From: Nevskia sp.
Lineage (GTDB): Bacteria > Pseudomonadota > Gammaproteobacteria > Nevskiales > Nevskiaceae
NCBI GenBank assembly: GCA_030694365.1
Contig: JAUXYM010000089.1
Location: 1-52,941, forward strand
Length of the DNA: 52,941 bases
Reading direction: 5' to 3'
Shown here: in pieces, positions 42,890 through 52,837 of the stretch
How positions within the stretch are numbered: the first letter of the stretch is position 1
How the letters are laid out: the number at the start of each line of letters is the position of its first letter
Notes under the pieces: generated by a model
Told to the model about the DNA's origin: nothing
Databases searched by the model: none
Seen by the model: only the letters and a program-made list of their open reading frames with translations
Made by a program: the position numbers and the translations under genes

Positions 42890-43305
42890 GTGGTGATGAG
42901 GGGCGTCTGCTGCTCGACAGCAGGGCCTGCATCGCCTTTCTTCGCAACAAGCCGGCAGGTACTCGGGACCGGTTCGGTCGATGGCCTGCCGACCGTGCCG
43001 CGCTCAGCGCAGTCGTGCTGGCGGAGCTTGAGTTCGGTATTGCGCTGTCCACGCATCCGGCAAAGGGACGCGAAGGTCTGGACCTGCTGCTGCAACTCGC
43101 GCCGGTCGAGCCGTGGACCGAAGACGCAGCCCGCATTTACGGTCCGATGCGGGCCAAACTGCATCGAGAGGGTCGGCAGATCGGCCCGCTCGACATGCTG
43201 ATCGCCGCCCACGCTCTGTCCCTGGGCCTGACGCTGCTGACCGGCAATATCCGCGAGTTCGAGCAGGTGCCCGGCCTGCAAGTGATTTCACTCGACGACG
43301 CCTGA
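42886..43305 (+). CDS. vapC: VapC-type PIN-domain toxin
   Basis: A 139-residue PIN ribonuclease, starting at GTG overlapping vapB. Acidic active-site residues: Asp in LLLDSRACIAFL (about 11), Glu in VVLAELEFGI (about 47), Asp in GPLDMLIAAHAL (about 101). The fourth position falls in TGNIREF, with Asn as in many VapC proteins. Such toxins cut tRNA or rRNA when the antitoxin is lost. The restriction enzyme gene begins two bases after its stop. Confidence 0.9.
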   Translation: MSGDEGRLLLDSRACIAFLRNKPAGTRDRFGRWPADRAALSAVVLAELEFGIALSTHPAKGREGLDLLLQLAPVEPWTEDAARIYGPMRAKLHREGRQIGPLDMLIAAHALSLGLTLLTGNIREFEQVPGLQVISLDDA

Positions 43306-43306
43306 G

Positions 43307-46300
43307 ATGAGCCCCACCACCTTCATCACCCGCTGGAAAAACGCCGGCGGCACCGAGCTGGCGAACGCGCAGTTGTTTGTCGTCGAGCTGTGCGAACTGC
43401 TTGGCCTGCCGCGCCCGGAGCCGGCCAGCGACGATCTGCGCGACAACGCCTATGTCTTCGAGCGGCGCATCCGCGAACGGCTGGGCGATGGCAGCGAGGC
43501 CGAGCGGCGAGTGGATTGCTACCGGCGCGCTGCGTTCGTGCTGGAAGCGAAGAAGCTGCATGCCGGCACCGCGACGCGCGGCTTCGACGAAGCGTTGATG
43601 AAGGCGCGCGCGCAGGCCGAAGGCTATGCCCGCGCATTACCGGCCAGCGAGGGTCGGCCGCCGTTTCTGGTGGTGGTCGATGTCGGCCGGGTCATCGAGC
43701 TGTACAGCGAGTTCTCGCGCTCCGGCGCTACTTATGTCCCCTATCCGGACCCGCGCTCGCACCGCATCCGCATCGACGACCTCGCTCGTGAGGACATTCG
43801 CGAGCGCCTGAAAAACGTCTGGCTCGATCCGGATGCGCTCGATCCCGCCAAGGTCAGCGCCCAGGCCACGCGCGCAGTGGCCGCCGATCTCGCCCGCATC
43901 GCCAAGGCGCTGGAAGCGGCCGGCCACGCGCCGGAAGCGGTGGCCGGTTTCCTGACCCGGTGCCTGTTCACTTTCTTTGCCGAGGATGTCGGCCTGTTGC
44001 CGGCCAAGGCCTTCGAAACCCTGCTCGGCGATCTCGCCAAAGCACCCGCGCAGTTCGTGCCGATGCTCGGCGAACTCTGGGAAGCGATGGACGTCGGACG
44101 CTTCTCGGTGGCCATCCGCGCCGACGTACGCCGCTTCAACGGCAAGCTGTTCAAGCGGCCGGCCCAGGGAGAAATGGTCCTGCCGCTGAACCGTGACCAG
44201 ATCGAAGACCTGCACGCCTGCGCGCAGCGGCGTTGGAATGAAGTGGAGCCGGCGATCATCGGCACCCTGCTGGAACGCGCGCTGGACCCGCGCGAGCGCC
44301 ACAAGCTCGGCGCCCACTACACGCCACGCGCCTATGTCGAACGGCTGGTGCTGCCCACGGTCATCGAACCGCTGCGCGCCGACTGGGCGCTGGCCCAGGC
44401 CACGAGCTTGAGTCTGGCCAAGGACGGCAAGGCCGATCAGGCGGTCGCCACCCTGCGTCACTTCCACCACGATCTCTGCCAGGTAAGAGTGCTGGACCCA
44501 GCCTGCGGCTCCGGCAACTTCCTGTACGTGACGCTGGAACACCTGAAGCGTCTGGAAGGCGAAGTGCTGGACCAGCTCGCAGCCCTGACCGGCGGCCAGC
44601 AGAAACTGGAAACCGAAGGCCTGACCGTGGACCCGCACCAGTTGCTCGGCATCGAGGTCAACCCCAGAGCCGCCGCCCTCGCCGAACTGGTGCTGTGGAT
44701 CGGCTATCTCCAGTGGCATTACCGCACCCGAGGCGGCAACGCCGAACCGCCGCTGCCGGTCTTGAAGGACTACGGCAACATCGTCTGCCGTGACGCCGTG
44801 CTGGCCTGGGACAAGGTCGATTTCGTCACCGACGCTCACGGCGTGCCGGTGACGCGCTGGGATGGGCGGACCATGAAGCGCCATCCGGTGACGGGTGAGG
44901 AAGTGCCGGATGACAGGGCGCAGGTGCCGGTGGAGCGCTATAAAGATGCGCGGCAGGCAACGTGGCCGGATGCGGATTTTGTGGTCGGCAACCCGCCGTT
45001 TCTCGGCAAGGGCGAGTCGATGCGCACGGCGCTCGGCGAGGGCTATCTCGACGCGCTGCGTGCTGCGTGGCCGGCGGTGCCGGAGTCAGCCGATTTCGTC
45101 ATGTATTGGTGGCATCACGCTGCCAATCTGACGCGGCAAGGTGCGCTGCGCCGCTTCGGCCTGATCACCACCAACTCGATCAAGCAAACCTTCAACCGCC
45201 GAGTCATCGCCGCCGCGCTTGGCGGCGAGCCGGCGCTGCAGCTCGCGTTCGCGATTCCCGATCACCCCTGGGTTGATGCGGCGGATGGCGCGGCAGTGCG
45301 AATCGCGATGACCGTTGGTTGTACTCCTAGCGGCGCGGACGGGCGGCGGCTGGAAGTGCTCAGCGAAGCGGTCGGCGTCGATGACGAAATTGCCGTGGTG
45401 CTTCGCGAGCGGGCGGGCATCGTCCATGCGGACCTGAGCATTGGCGCGGACGTGACGAAGTGCGGCGCGCTGAAAGCCAATCAGAGCATCACATCAATGG
45501 GTGTGCTGTTGGCTGGAGGTGGGTTCCTAGTGAACGCTGCTGAAGCGAAGGAACTTGCAGAGCAAATCGGCCCGTCCGCGCCCGAAGTCATCAAGCAAAT
45601 TCGTAATGGGCGAGACCTCACAGATGGCCCGCGAGATCTTTACGTCATTGATTTGTACGGACGCACGGAACGAGATGTGCGGGATTCGTACCCAGCGGTC
45701 TATCAGCGACTTGTTGAACGGGTGAAACCGGAACGAGATCTGAACAATCGGCCGAGCTATCGGAATCGATGGTGGCTTTTTGCTGAAGCCCGGCCAGCGC
45801 TTCGGTCAATGCTGAAGGGACTCGACGGGTATCTGGTCACCGTCGAAACGAGCAAGCATCGACTTTTTCAGTTTCTTGAGCCTTGGGTCCTACCCGAGCA
45901 TCGGCTCATTGTTTTTGGGGTTAACGACGCGGGCGTTTTGACAGTTCTATCAAGTCGCATCCATGTGATGTGGGCCAACTCGGCGGGCGGAACATTGGAG
46001 GATCGGCCTGTCTACAACAAATCCCGCTGCTTCGAGCCCTTTCCATTCCCCAACCTCAGCGCCGCACAGAACCCCTCTCCCCCCGGGAGAGGGGCAGGGG
46101 TGAGGGACGCGGCTTCCGAAGCGGCGCATTCCATTGGTGAGAGCAGCCCCTCACCCAAGCCTCTCCCGGGGGGAGAGGGCCTTGGTGCGACCTCATCGGC
46201 TGGTGTCGCGCTCATCGACCGCATCCGCCACCTCGGCGAAGCCATCGATGCGCATCGCAAGCGCCAGCAGGCCGCCCATCCCGGCCTGACCCTGACCGGC

Positions 46301-46981
46301 CTGTACAACGTGCTGGAACAACTGCGGCGCGGCGTGGCGCTGACGGCCAAGGAAAAGGCGATCCACGAGCAGGGGCTGGTGTCGGTGCTGGCCAGCCTGC
46401 ATGACGAACTGGATACGGCGGTGCTCGCTGCCTATGGCTGGAGTGATCTCGCCCCGGCGCTGGTCGGTAAACCGGGCGGCACCTTGCCGTATCCGGAAGC
46501 CGACGAAGCGCAAACCGCTGCCGAAAGCGAGCTCCTGTCCCGGCTGGTGGCGCTCAATGCCGAGCGCGCGGCGGAAGAAGCGCGTGGCCTGGTGCGCTGG
46601 CTGCGGCCGGAATTTCAGGACCCGGCGCGGGCCGCCCCCCAAGCTCAGGTGGTGCGGGTACCCGAACAGGTGGAGGCGGAGCTGGATGGCGGCGAGGAGG
46701 CAAAAGCTTCCCTCACCCCCAGCCGCCGGAGTCATGCTCCGGCCCCAGGGGGGAGAGGGGAGAAAGGCGCGAAGCAGGCATGGCCGGCCGAGTTGCCGGC
46801 GCAGATGCGGGCCTTGACCGAACTGTTCGCGAGCACTCGCGTGCCTTTGTCGATCGACGCGATTGCTGATCGCTACTCGACGCGCGGCAAGTGGAAGGCG
46901 CGGCTGCCGGAGCTGGTCGGCACACTGGAAGCGATCGGTCAGATTCGCTCGGTCGGCAACGGCTGGGTCACGGCGCGCTGA
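43307..46981 (+). CDS. MmeI-like single-chain restriction-modification enzyme (type IIG/IIL)
   Basis: A 1224-residue protein joining nuclease, methyltransferase and target recognition, like MmeI. The N-terminal nuclease motif is Asp70 with E80-A81-K82 (DCYRRAAFVLEAKK). A helical connector follows (GAHYTPRAYVERLVLP, about 340). The adenine methyltransferase has DPACGSGNFLY (about 397) and catalytic NPPF (about 561). The target recognition region (about 700-920) has AT-richer codons than the rest. Residues about 922-960 and 1135-1152 are low-complexity insertions encoded by palindromic repeats (PSPPGRGAG, PLPGGEG, PAPGGRGE). The C terminus is a winged-helix-like tail. ATG 43307 follows vapC directly, so it may share the vapBC transcript. 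It probably methylates one strand of its own site and cuts unmodified DNA; the recognised sequence is unknown. Confidence 0.85.
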   Translation: MSPTTFITRWKNAGGTELANAQLFVVELCELLGLPRPEPASDDLRDNAYVFERRIRERLGDGSEAERRVDCYRRAAFVLEAKKLHAGTATRGFDEALMKARAQAEGYARALPASEGRPPFLVVVDVGRVIELYSEFSRSGATYVPYPDPRSHRIRIDDLAREDIRERLKNVWLDPDALDPAKVSAQATRAVAADLARIAKALEAAGHAPEAVAGFLTRCLFTFFAEDVGLLPAKAFETLLGDLAKAPAQFVPMLGELWEAMDVGRFSVAIRADVRRFNGKLFKRPAQGEMVLPLNRDQIEDLHACAQRRWNEVEPAIIGTLLERALDPRERHKLGAHYTPRAYVERLVLPTVIEPLRADWALAQATSLSLAKDGKADQAVATLRHFHHDLCQVRVLDPACGSGNFLYVTLEHLKRLEGEVLDQLAALTGGQQKLETEGLTVDPHQLLGIEVNPRAAALAELVLWIGYLQWHYRTRGGNAEPPLPVLKDYGNIVCRDAVLAWDKVDFVTDAHGVPVTRWDGRTMKRHPVTGEEVPDDRAQVPVERYKDARQATWPDADFVVGNPPFLGKGESMRTALGEGYLDALRAAWPAVPESADFVMYWWHHAANLTRQGALRRFGLITTNSIKQTFNRRVIAAALGGEPALQLAFAIPDHPWVDAADGAAVRIAMTVGCTPSGADGRRLEVLSEAVGVDDEIAVVLRERAGIVHADLSIGADVTKCGALKANQSITSMGVLLAGGGFLVNAAEAKELAEQIGPSAPEVIKQIRNGRDLTDGPRDLYVIDLYGRTERDVRDSYPAVYQRLVERVKPERDLNNRPSYRNRWWLFAEARPALRSMLKGLDGYLVTVETSKHRLFQFLEPWVLPEHRLIVFGVNDAGVLTVLSSRIHVMWANSAGGTLEDRPVYNKSRCFEPFPFPNLSAAQNPSPPGRGAGVRDAASEAAHSIGESSPSPKPLPGGEGLGATSSAGVALIDRIRHLGEAIDAHRKRQQAAHPGLTLTGLYNVLEQLRRGVALTAKEKAIHEQGLVSVLASLHDELDTAVLAAYGWSDLAPALVGKPGGTLPYPEADEAQTAAESELLSRLVALNAERAAEEARGLVRWLRPEFQDPARAAPQAQVVRVPEQVEAELDGGEEAKASLTPSRRSHAPAPGGRGEKGAKQAWPAELPAQMRALTELFASTRVPLSIDAIADRYSTRGKWKARLPELVGTLEAIGQIRSVGNGWVTAR
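46072..46180. repeat. CCCCTCTCCC palindromic repeat inside restriction gene, copy 1
   Basis: cccctctccc..gggagagggg and cctctcccggggggagagg hairpins around caggggtgaggga and cccctcaccc. The same family as 39010-39162, in frame with the gene. Confidence 0.8.
46710..46762. repeat. CCCTCACCCCCAGC repeat inside restriction gene, copy 2
   Basis: A shorter member containing the dyad GCCGGAGtcatgCTCCGGC and ending ggggggagagggga. In frame. Confidence 0.7.
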
Positions 46982-46983
46982 AC

Positions 46984-47568
46984 ATGCTGCGGACGCTGCG
47001 CATCGCCATGCTGATGTTGTTGTCCGTGCGGGCACCGCCGCTGGCCGCCGCGCCGACCCACGCGCCCGAACCCGAACTGCGCCTGCTGATGAAGCAGGCG
47101 ATCGATTCGGCGACCAGCTTCGATGATCGCTATCTCGCCGAGGTCTGGCTGATCGACATGTCCGGGCGGATGGCCAAGTACCTGCCGAAGGCGATTCCTG
47201 ATCCCGAACGGCGGCTGAGCTTCTTGCGCCTGCTGCATGCCGAGGCGACCAAGGCCGGCGTGTCACCGGAACTGGTGCTGGCGACCATCGATGTCGAGAG
47301 CCGCTTCGATCGTTTCGCGGTGTCGAGCGTCGGCGCGCTCGGCTATATGCAGATCATGCCGTTCTGGATCGAGGAGATCGGCCAGAAGGGCGACAACCTG
47401 TTCCACACGCCGACCAATCTGCGCCTGGGCTGCACGATCCTGAAGTTCTATCTGGACAAGGAAAAGGGCAGCTACGTGAAAGCGCTGGCGCGCTACAACG
47501 GCTCGATCGGCAAGCCGGATTATCCGGTCCTGGTGCTCGATCGGCTGACGCGGCGCTGGAGCCGGTGA
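46984..47568 (+). CDS. Lytic transglycosylase (SLT domain)
   Basis: A 194-residue exported protein. It starts at ATG 46984, two bases after the restriction gene stop; the frame begins earlier but inside that gene. The signal peptide is IAMLMLLSVRAPPLAAA. The SLT domain has catalytic Glu in LATIDVESRFDRFAVSSVGALGYMQIMP and the downstream ARYNGSIGK. It cleaves peptidoglycan glycan strands in the periplasm. This gene is a frequent neighbour of proS, so the toxin-antitoxin and restriction genes seem inserted between the two. Confidence 0.88.
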   Translation: MLRTLRIAMLMLLSVRAPPLAAAPTHAPEPELRLLMKQAIDSATSFDDRYLAEVWLIDMSGRMAKYLPKAIPDPERRLSFLRLLHAEATKAGVSPELVLATIDVESRFDRFAVSSVGALGYMQIMPFWIEEIGQKGDNLFHTPTNLRLGCTILKFYLDKEKGSYVKALARYNGSIGKPDYPVLVLDRLTRRWSR

Positions 47569-47572
47569 AGCA

Positions 47573-47645
47573 GTGGCTAGTGGCTGGTGGTCCGAGGCCA
47601 GTGAAAGGCGACCAGCAGCGGGATCATCAACGGACCACTAGCCAC
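47573..47645. repeat. Inverted repeat GTGGCTAGTGG...CCACTAGCCAC
   Basis: A 15-base right arm (47631-47645) pairs with 47573-47593, where the left arm has a short internal duplication. It lies between convergent genes and may be a bidirectional transcription barrier. Confidence 0.5.
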
Positions 47646-47655
47646 GGAACACGGA

Positions 47656-48621
47656 TCACTGCTTCTCGACCGGATGGCTGGCCGCGTAATCCAGCGCTTC
47701 GGTGACGGCAGTCAGGCTCGGATAGCGCGGCACCCGCAGCTTCTGACCGTTCTTCACCTGTCTGGGTTGGGGCAGCGCTCTGGGGTTGGCGCGCCAGATC
47801 AGCGGCCACAGATTGGCGTTGCCGTAGGTTTCCGGCTTCGCCGCGATCTGCCACAGGCTTTCACCGTGGCCGACGTTGTAGCTGTTGTATGCGGCATCCA
47901 GCTCATCGTTGAGCCGCAGCAGGCCGACGAGGGCGGTTTCCTGCTCGCCACGAGCCGCCGTCGCCTGGAATTGAGCGATGCGCGCCAGTTGCACGTCGTC
48001 CAGCCCGGTGCGCTCGTTGGCTTTGCTCAGCAGCGAGCGGATTTCGGTGGCGGTCGGGCTTTCCACGGCAGCGGATGGCTTGGTGCTGGGCGCGGGTGCT
48101 GGCGGCAGTGCCGCTTCTGCAGCAGCGGCGGCGGCGATCGAGGTGGCCGGCGTTTCGCGGGGCACCAGGGTCGGCAGTTTCGGCAGCGGCATCGCGGCCA
48201 GCGCCCGGCGCTCGGCTTCGCTGATCACCCCCAGGGCTGGCGCACCGCCGGCCGCTACGGCGGGCTTGGTGATCACGGCGGGTTTGGCTGGCGCGGCGGC
48301 GCTGCTTGCAGCCGCGACTGCGGGCTTCGTCGGGCCCGTTGTCGTCGGCGCTGGAACGGCGGGTTTCGCGGCCGTCGGAGCAGCAGCCGGTTTGCTGGCG
48401 CTGGCTGCTGCCGACGTGGCGGCATCGGCACTGACACCCGGCGGCTGTTGCGAAACCGCCACGCTGATCGAGGGCAATTGCCGGGTTGCCGCCGCTGTCG
48501 GCGACTTCACGGCACTGGCTGCAGCGGCAGGCGCAGGCGTTTCGGCATGGCTTGCGAAGCTCAGGCAGGCCAACAGCAGCGAAGCCAGCAGTTGAGCGCG
48601 GTGCCGGGACAGAAAGATCAT
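47656..48621 (-). CDS. LysM-domain protein with Ala/Pro-rich linker
   Basis: A 321-residue exported protein. ATG 48621 gives a signal peptide (RAQLLASLLLACLSFASHAE). Residues about 28-215 are a low-complexity Ala/Pro/Lys region, likely disordered. The C-terminal LysM domain (about 250-305) reads YNVGHGESLWQIAAKPETYGN then LWPLIWRANP and LRVPRYP. LysM binds peptidoglycan or other N-acetylglucosamine polymers, so it is probably a cell-wall-associated protein. It is convergent with the lytic transglycosylase. Confidence 0.82.
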   Translation of the reverse strand: MIFLSRHRAQLLASLLLACLSFASHAETPAPAAAASAVKSPTAAATRQLPSISVAVSQQPPGVSADAATSAAASASKPAAAPTAAKPAVPAPTTTGPTKPAVAAASSAAAPAKPAVITKPAVAAGGAPALGVISEAERRALAAMPLPKLPTLVPRETPATSIAAAAAAEAALPPAPAPSTKPSAAVESPTATEIRSLLSKANERTGLDDVQLARIAQFQATAARGEQETALVGLLRLNDELDAAYNSYNVGHGESLWQIAAKPETYGNANLWPLIWRANPRALPQPRQVKNGQKLRVPRYPSLTAVTEALDYAASHPVEKQ

Positions 48622-48779
48622 GTGGAGCAGACCAGAGGCGGTAGGTAAAAAGGGAACTGCGGACCAGCGCTTGATCACATCAGCTTGTAGCCATTTTTGC
48701 CGATCGTGGCGAGCGCTGTCGGATCGGGTCGCTGCCAGGGGTGATCAACGGCGAACAGTTCGCGTCGTCGAGTCGGGAC

Positions 48780-48785
48780 TACAAT
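48780..48785 (+). promoter_or_regulatory. Candidate -10 element (TACAAT) for wrbA
   Basis: TACAAT lies 23 bases before the wrbA start. The -35 region is not clear. Confidence 0.4.
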
Positions 48786-48808
48786 CGCGCAAATTCTGGG
48801 GTCTTTAG

Positions 48809-49752
<944 letters not shown>

Positions 49753-49763
49753 TTCCCGAAGGT

Positions 49764-49852
49764 CGTCATTCCCGCGCAGGCGGGAATCCAGTTTTGACCT
49801 CCGCGCAACGCAGGCAACAGAGAACTGGATCCCCGCCTGCGCGGGGATGACG
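49764..49852. repeat. REP-like inverted repeat (CCCGCGCAGGCGGG type)
   Basis: Arms 49764-49793 and 49823-49852 flank 29 bases, at the convergent end between the DUF2069 gene and zapE. Confidence 0.88.
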
Positions 49853-49861
49853 TTTCTGCCT

Positions 49862-51001
49862 TCAGCCCCGATGCTCGCTGGCGAGATATTCCTCGGACTG
49901 CATCTCGCGCAGCCGTGACTCGATGCGGCCGAACTCGAACTTGAGCTTGGTGCCGGTATACAGCTCGTTGGCCGGCACTTCGGCGCCGATCAGCAGCTTG
50001 ACGCCACGGTCGTAGAACTCGTCGACCAGGGTCATGAAGCGGCGGGTGGCGTCGTCGCGGGTGCTGTCGAGGCGGGGCACGTGGGTGAGCACCACGGTGT
50101 GATGCAGGCGGCCGAGCTCGATGTAGTCGGCGGCCGAACGCGGGCCTTCGCAGAGCGCGTCAAAATCGAACCAGACCGCACCTTCGGCGATCCGCCGTGC
50201 GTGCAGCACGCGGTCGTTCAGGGTCAGCTCGCCGGGGCCGATATCACCATGGGGTGCCAGCGTCTCGAAGTGACGGGCGAGTGCGGCTTCGGCGCGGGCA
50301 TCGCAGGGGACCAGGTACAGCTCGGCATCCTGCAACTGGCGCAGACGGTAATCGGTGCCGCCATCGACGTTGAGCACGCCGACGCTGCGCTTGAGGATTT
50401 CGATCGCCGGCAGGAAGTTCTGCCGCTGCAGACCATCCTTGTAGAGGCCGTCCGGCGGCACGTTGCTGGTGGCGATCAAGGTGATGTTGCGCTTGAACAG
50501 GGCTTCGAACAGCCGGCCAAGGATCATCGCGTCGGCGATGTCGGCAACGAAGAATTCGTCGAAGCAGAGCACGCGGGTTTGCTCGGCGATTTCGTCGGCG
50601 ACTTTCTGCAGCGGGTCGGCATCGCCCTGGTAGCGGTTGCGCCGCGCGTGGACGTCGAGCATGAAGCGGTGGAAGTGGGTGCGCCGCTTGCGGCTGAACG
50701 GCAGGGCGTCGAAGAAGGCATCCATCAGATAGGTCTTGCCGCGGCCGACGCCACCCCAGAGATAGAGGCCGGGCACTGCGTTCCAGCTCAGGCGGCTGGA
50801 ACCGAAGCGGCGCCGCGGCGGGCTTTCGATCAGCGTTTCGTAGACCTTCTGCAGCGCGGCGACTGCGGCTGCCTGCGCGGCATCGGAAACAAAGCCTTCG
50901 CGCTGCAGATCCGCCGCGTAACGCTGCGCCGGCGGCGGTGCCAGTTCGGTCGCCGGGATCAGCTCATCGTGGTCGTTGCGGCCAGAGCCGAACAGGGCCA
51001 T
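49862..51001 (-). CDS. zapE: Cell division protein ZapE (AFG1-like ATPase)
   Basis: A 379-residue ATPase that modulates FtsZ rings during constriction. Walker A is GGVGRGKTYLMD (about 85), Walker B is VLCFDEFFVADI (about 138), and the sensor region is LIATSNVPPDGLY (about 172). ATG 51001 fits; the frame upstream overlaps plsC. Downstream of plsC on the same strand with a four-base gap. Confidence 0.93.
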   Translation of the reverse strand: MALFGSGRNDHDELIPATELAPPPAQRYAADLQREGFVSDAAQAAAVAALQKVYETLIESPPRRRFGSSRLSWNAVPGLYLWGGVGRGKTYLMDAFFDALPFSRKRRTHFHRFMLDVHARRNRYQGDADPLQKVADEIAEQTRVLCFDEFFVADIADAMILGRLFEALFKRNITLIATSNVPPDGLYKDGLQRQNFLPAIEILKRSVGVLNVDGGTDYRLRQLQDAELYLVPCDARAEAALARHFETLAPHGDIGPGELTLNDRVLHARRIAEGAVWFDFDALCEGPRSAADYIELGRLHHTVVLTHVPRLDSTRDDATRRFMTLVDEFYDRGVKLLIGAEVPANELYTGTKLKFEFGRIESRLREMQSEEYLASEHRG

Positions 51002-51005
51002 GCGA

Positions 51006-51761
51006 TCAGCTCCGGGTGCCGAACGGTGGTGGCGTCCAGTCGCCGCCATCGCCGTCGGCGCTGTTGGCGAGCATCACTGCACGCGCCTGCGCGCTCAAGG
51101 CATCGGCTGCGGCACGGCTGTCATCGCTGGCCTCAAGTGCCGGGAAGCATTCGATCTCGATCGCTGCCCAACTGACCCGCTTCGCACCTTCGCCGAGCAC
51201 CGCGCGCGAGCCGCGGATCACCACCGGCGCCACCTTGGCGGCCGCGCGAGCGGCGATCACGAAAGCGCCGGACTGGAACTTCAGCATCAGCGGCTCGGCG
51301 CGGAAGGTGCCTTCCGGGAAGATCGCGAACGATTCGCCGGCCTTGATCCGGTCGATCAGCGCCTTGGTCGCTTTCGCAGCTACCCGCGGCGAGCTGCGAT
51401 TGACGAAGCTGCAGCCCATGCGCCGGATCGCCAGGCCGACATACGGCCAATCGGCGGCGCCGTGCTGGACCAGGAAGGTGAAGCGTGCCGGCAGTGCGGC
51501 GGTCAGCAGCAGGCCATCGAGATAACTGGCGTGGTTGCAGATCACCAGCGTCGGTTCAGCTGGTAGATGGTCGAGGCCGCGCACGCGGAACGGGATGAAG
51601 CTCAAGGCCAACCAGGCACGCACCGAGAAACGACCGATCGCGCGGCGTAGCGGCAGCGTGGGAGCGGCGATCAACAGCGGGCAGAACAACAGCAGCACGA
51701 CGACAACGAACATCAGTGTCGAATAAAAGCCATGCAGCTTGCGGAGGAGATTCAGGAGCAT
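51006..51761 (-). CDS. plsC: 1-acyl-glycerol-3-phosphate acyltransferase-like (PlsC family)
   Basis: A 251-residue membrane-associated acyltransferase. An N-terminal helix (TLMFVVVVLLLFCPLLIA) is followed by the acceptor motif NHASYLD (about 91) and substrate motif FPEGTFR (about 160). It likely makes phosphatidic acid from lysophosphatidic acid, although other PlsC-family acceptors are possible. ATG 51761 has GGAG nearby; the upstream frame is not similar to the family. Divergent from xerD. Confidence 0.88.
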   Translation of the reverse strand: MLLNLLRKLHGFYSTLMFVVVVLLLFCPLLIAAPTLPLRRAIGRFSVRAWLALSFIPFRVRGLDHLPAEPTLVICNHASYLDGLLLTAALPARFTFLVQHGAADWPYVGLAIRRMGCSFVNRSSPRVAAKATKALIDRIKAGESFAIFPEGTFRAEPLMLKFQSGAFVIAARAAAKVAPVVIRGSRAVLGEGAKRVSWAAIEIECFPALEASDDSRAAADALSAQARAVMLANSADGDGGDWTPPPFGTRS

Positions 51762-51796
51762 GAGAAACGGATGAACGAGCGAACTATTATAGGTCG

Positions 51797-52753
51797 ATGA
51801 TCGAGGCTGCCCCGAACACCCTGCACCCCGAAGACGCTGCCGGCATCGAGCGCTTCTGCGATCAGCTATGGCTGGAGCATGGCCTGTCGAAGAACACGCT
51901 GGCCTCGTATCGCTCCGACCTGAGCCTGCTGGCGCGCTGGCTGCGCCGCCAGGACATCCTGCTCGATGACGCGGACGCGGCGGCAATCAAGGCTTATCTC
52001 GCTGCGCGCATGGCGTTGGCGACCCGGCCGATGCCGGAGCGCCAGCCGGCACAGCGCTTCAGTGCCGGGTCGCAAGCCCGCTTCATCACCGTCTGCCGCC
52101 GCTATTACGGCTGGCTGCTGCGCGAACGAGTGCGCAGCGACGATCCTTCCACGCAACTCGACATGCCGCGCCTCGGCCGGCGACTGCCGAAGACGCTGAG
52201 CATGCGCGAGATCGAAGCCTTGCTGGCGGCGCCCGATGCCACGCAGACCCTGGGCCTGCGCGACCGGGCGATGCTGGAGCTGCTGTACGCCTCGGGGCTG
52301 CGAGTCACCGAGCTGATCCGCCTGCGCCGCGACGAGATCAATCTGGAGCATGGTGTCGTGCGCCTGATCGGCAAGGGCAACAAGGAACGCATGGTGCCGA
52401 CCGGCGAATGGGCCCTCGACGCGATCCGCGAATGGCTGCGCCACGGCCGACCGCAGATCGCGACGGCAGATTCCGCCGACTGGGTGTTCCCGAGCACCCA
52501 GGGCGGGCCGATGACCCGGCAGAATTTCTGGATGCTGATCAAGCGCTACGCGCTGCAGGCCGGCATCCACTCGCCGTTGTCGCCGCACACCTTGCGCCAC
52601 GCCTTCGCCACCCATCTGCTCGAACACGGCGCCGATCTGCGCGTGGTCCAGACCCTGCTCGGGCATTCGGATCTGTCGACGACGCAGATCTATACGCATG
52701 TGGCGAAGGCGCGGCTGAAGGAGCTGCACGCGCAGCATCATCCGCGCGGGTGA
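51797..52753 (+). CDS. xerD: Tyrosine recombinase XerD
   Basis: A 318-residue site-specific recombinase that, with XerC, resolves chromosome dimers at dif. The N-terminal SAM-like domain (LWLEHGLSKNTLASYRSDL) is followed by catalytic residues: Arg in LYASGLRVTELIRL, Lys in GKGNKERMVP, His-X-X-Arg in SPHTLRHAFATHLLEHGADL, His in LLGHSDLSTT and Tyr in QIYTHV. A perfect hairpin overlaps its stop codon. Confidence 0.95.
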   Translation: MIEAAPNTLHPEDAAGIERFCDQLWLEHGLSKNTLASYRSDLSLLARWLRRQDILLDDADAAAIKAYLAARMALATRPMPERQPAQRFSAGSQARFITVCRRYYGWLLRERVRSDDPSTQLDMPRLGRRLPKTLSMREIEALLAAPDATQTLGLRDRAMLELLYASGLRVTELIRLRRDEINLEHGVVRLIGKGNKERMVPTGEWALDAIREWLRHGRPQIATADSADWVFPSTQGGPMTRQNFWMLIKRYALQAGIHSPLSPHTLRHAFATHLLEHGADLRVVQTLLGHSDLSTTQIYTHVAKARLKELHAQHHPRG

Positions 52754-52786
52754 AACCTTTGCGAGCATTACTCGCAAAGGTTTCAC
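52750..52786. repeat. 16-bp perfect hairpin at xerD stop
   Basis: GTGAAACCTTTGCGAG (52750-52765) pairs exactly with CTCGCAAAGGTTTCAC (52771-52786) around loop catta. It contains the xerD TGA stop. No T tract follows, so it is an unusual terminator or a stability element. Confidence 0.75.
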
Positions 52787-52837
52787 GCCTGGACAGAAGG
52801 CTAGTGCATTTTCAAGTTAAATGAACACATGTAGTTC

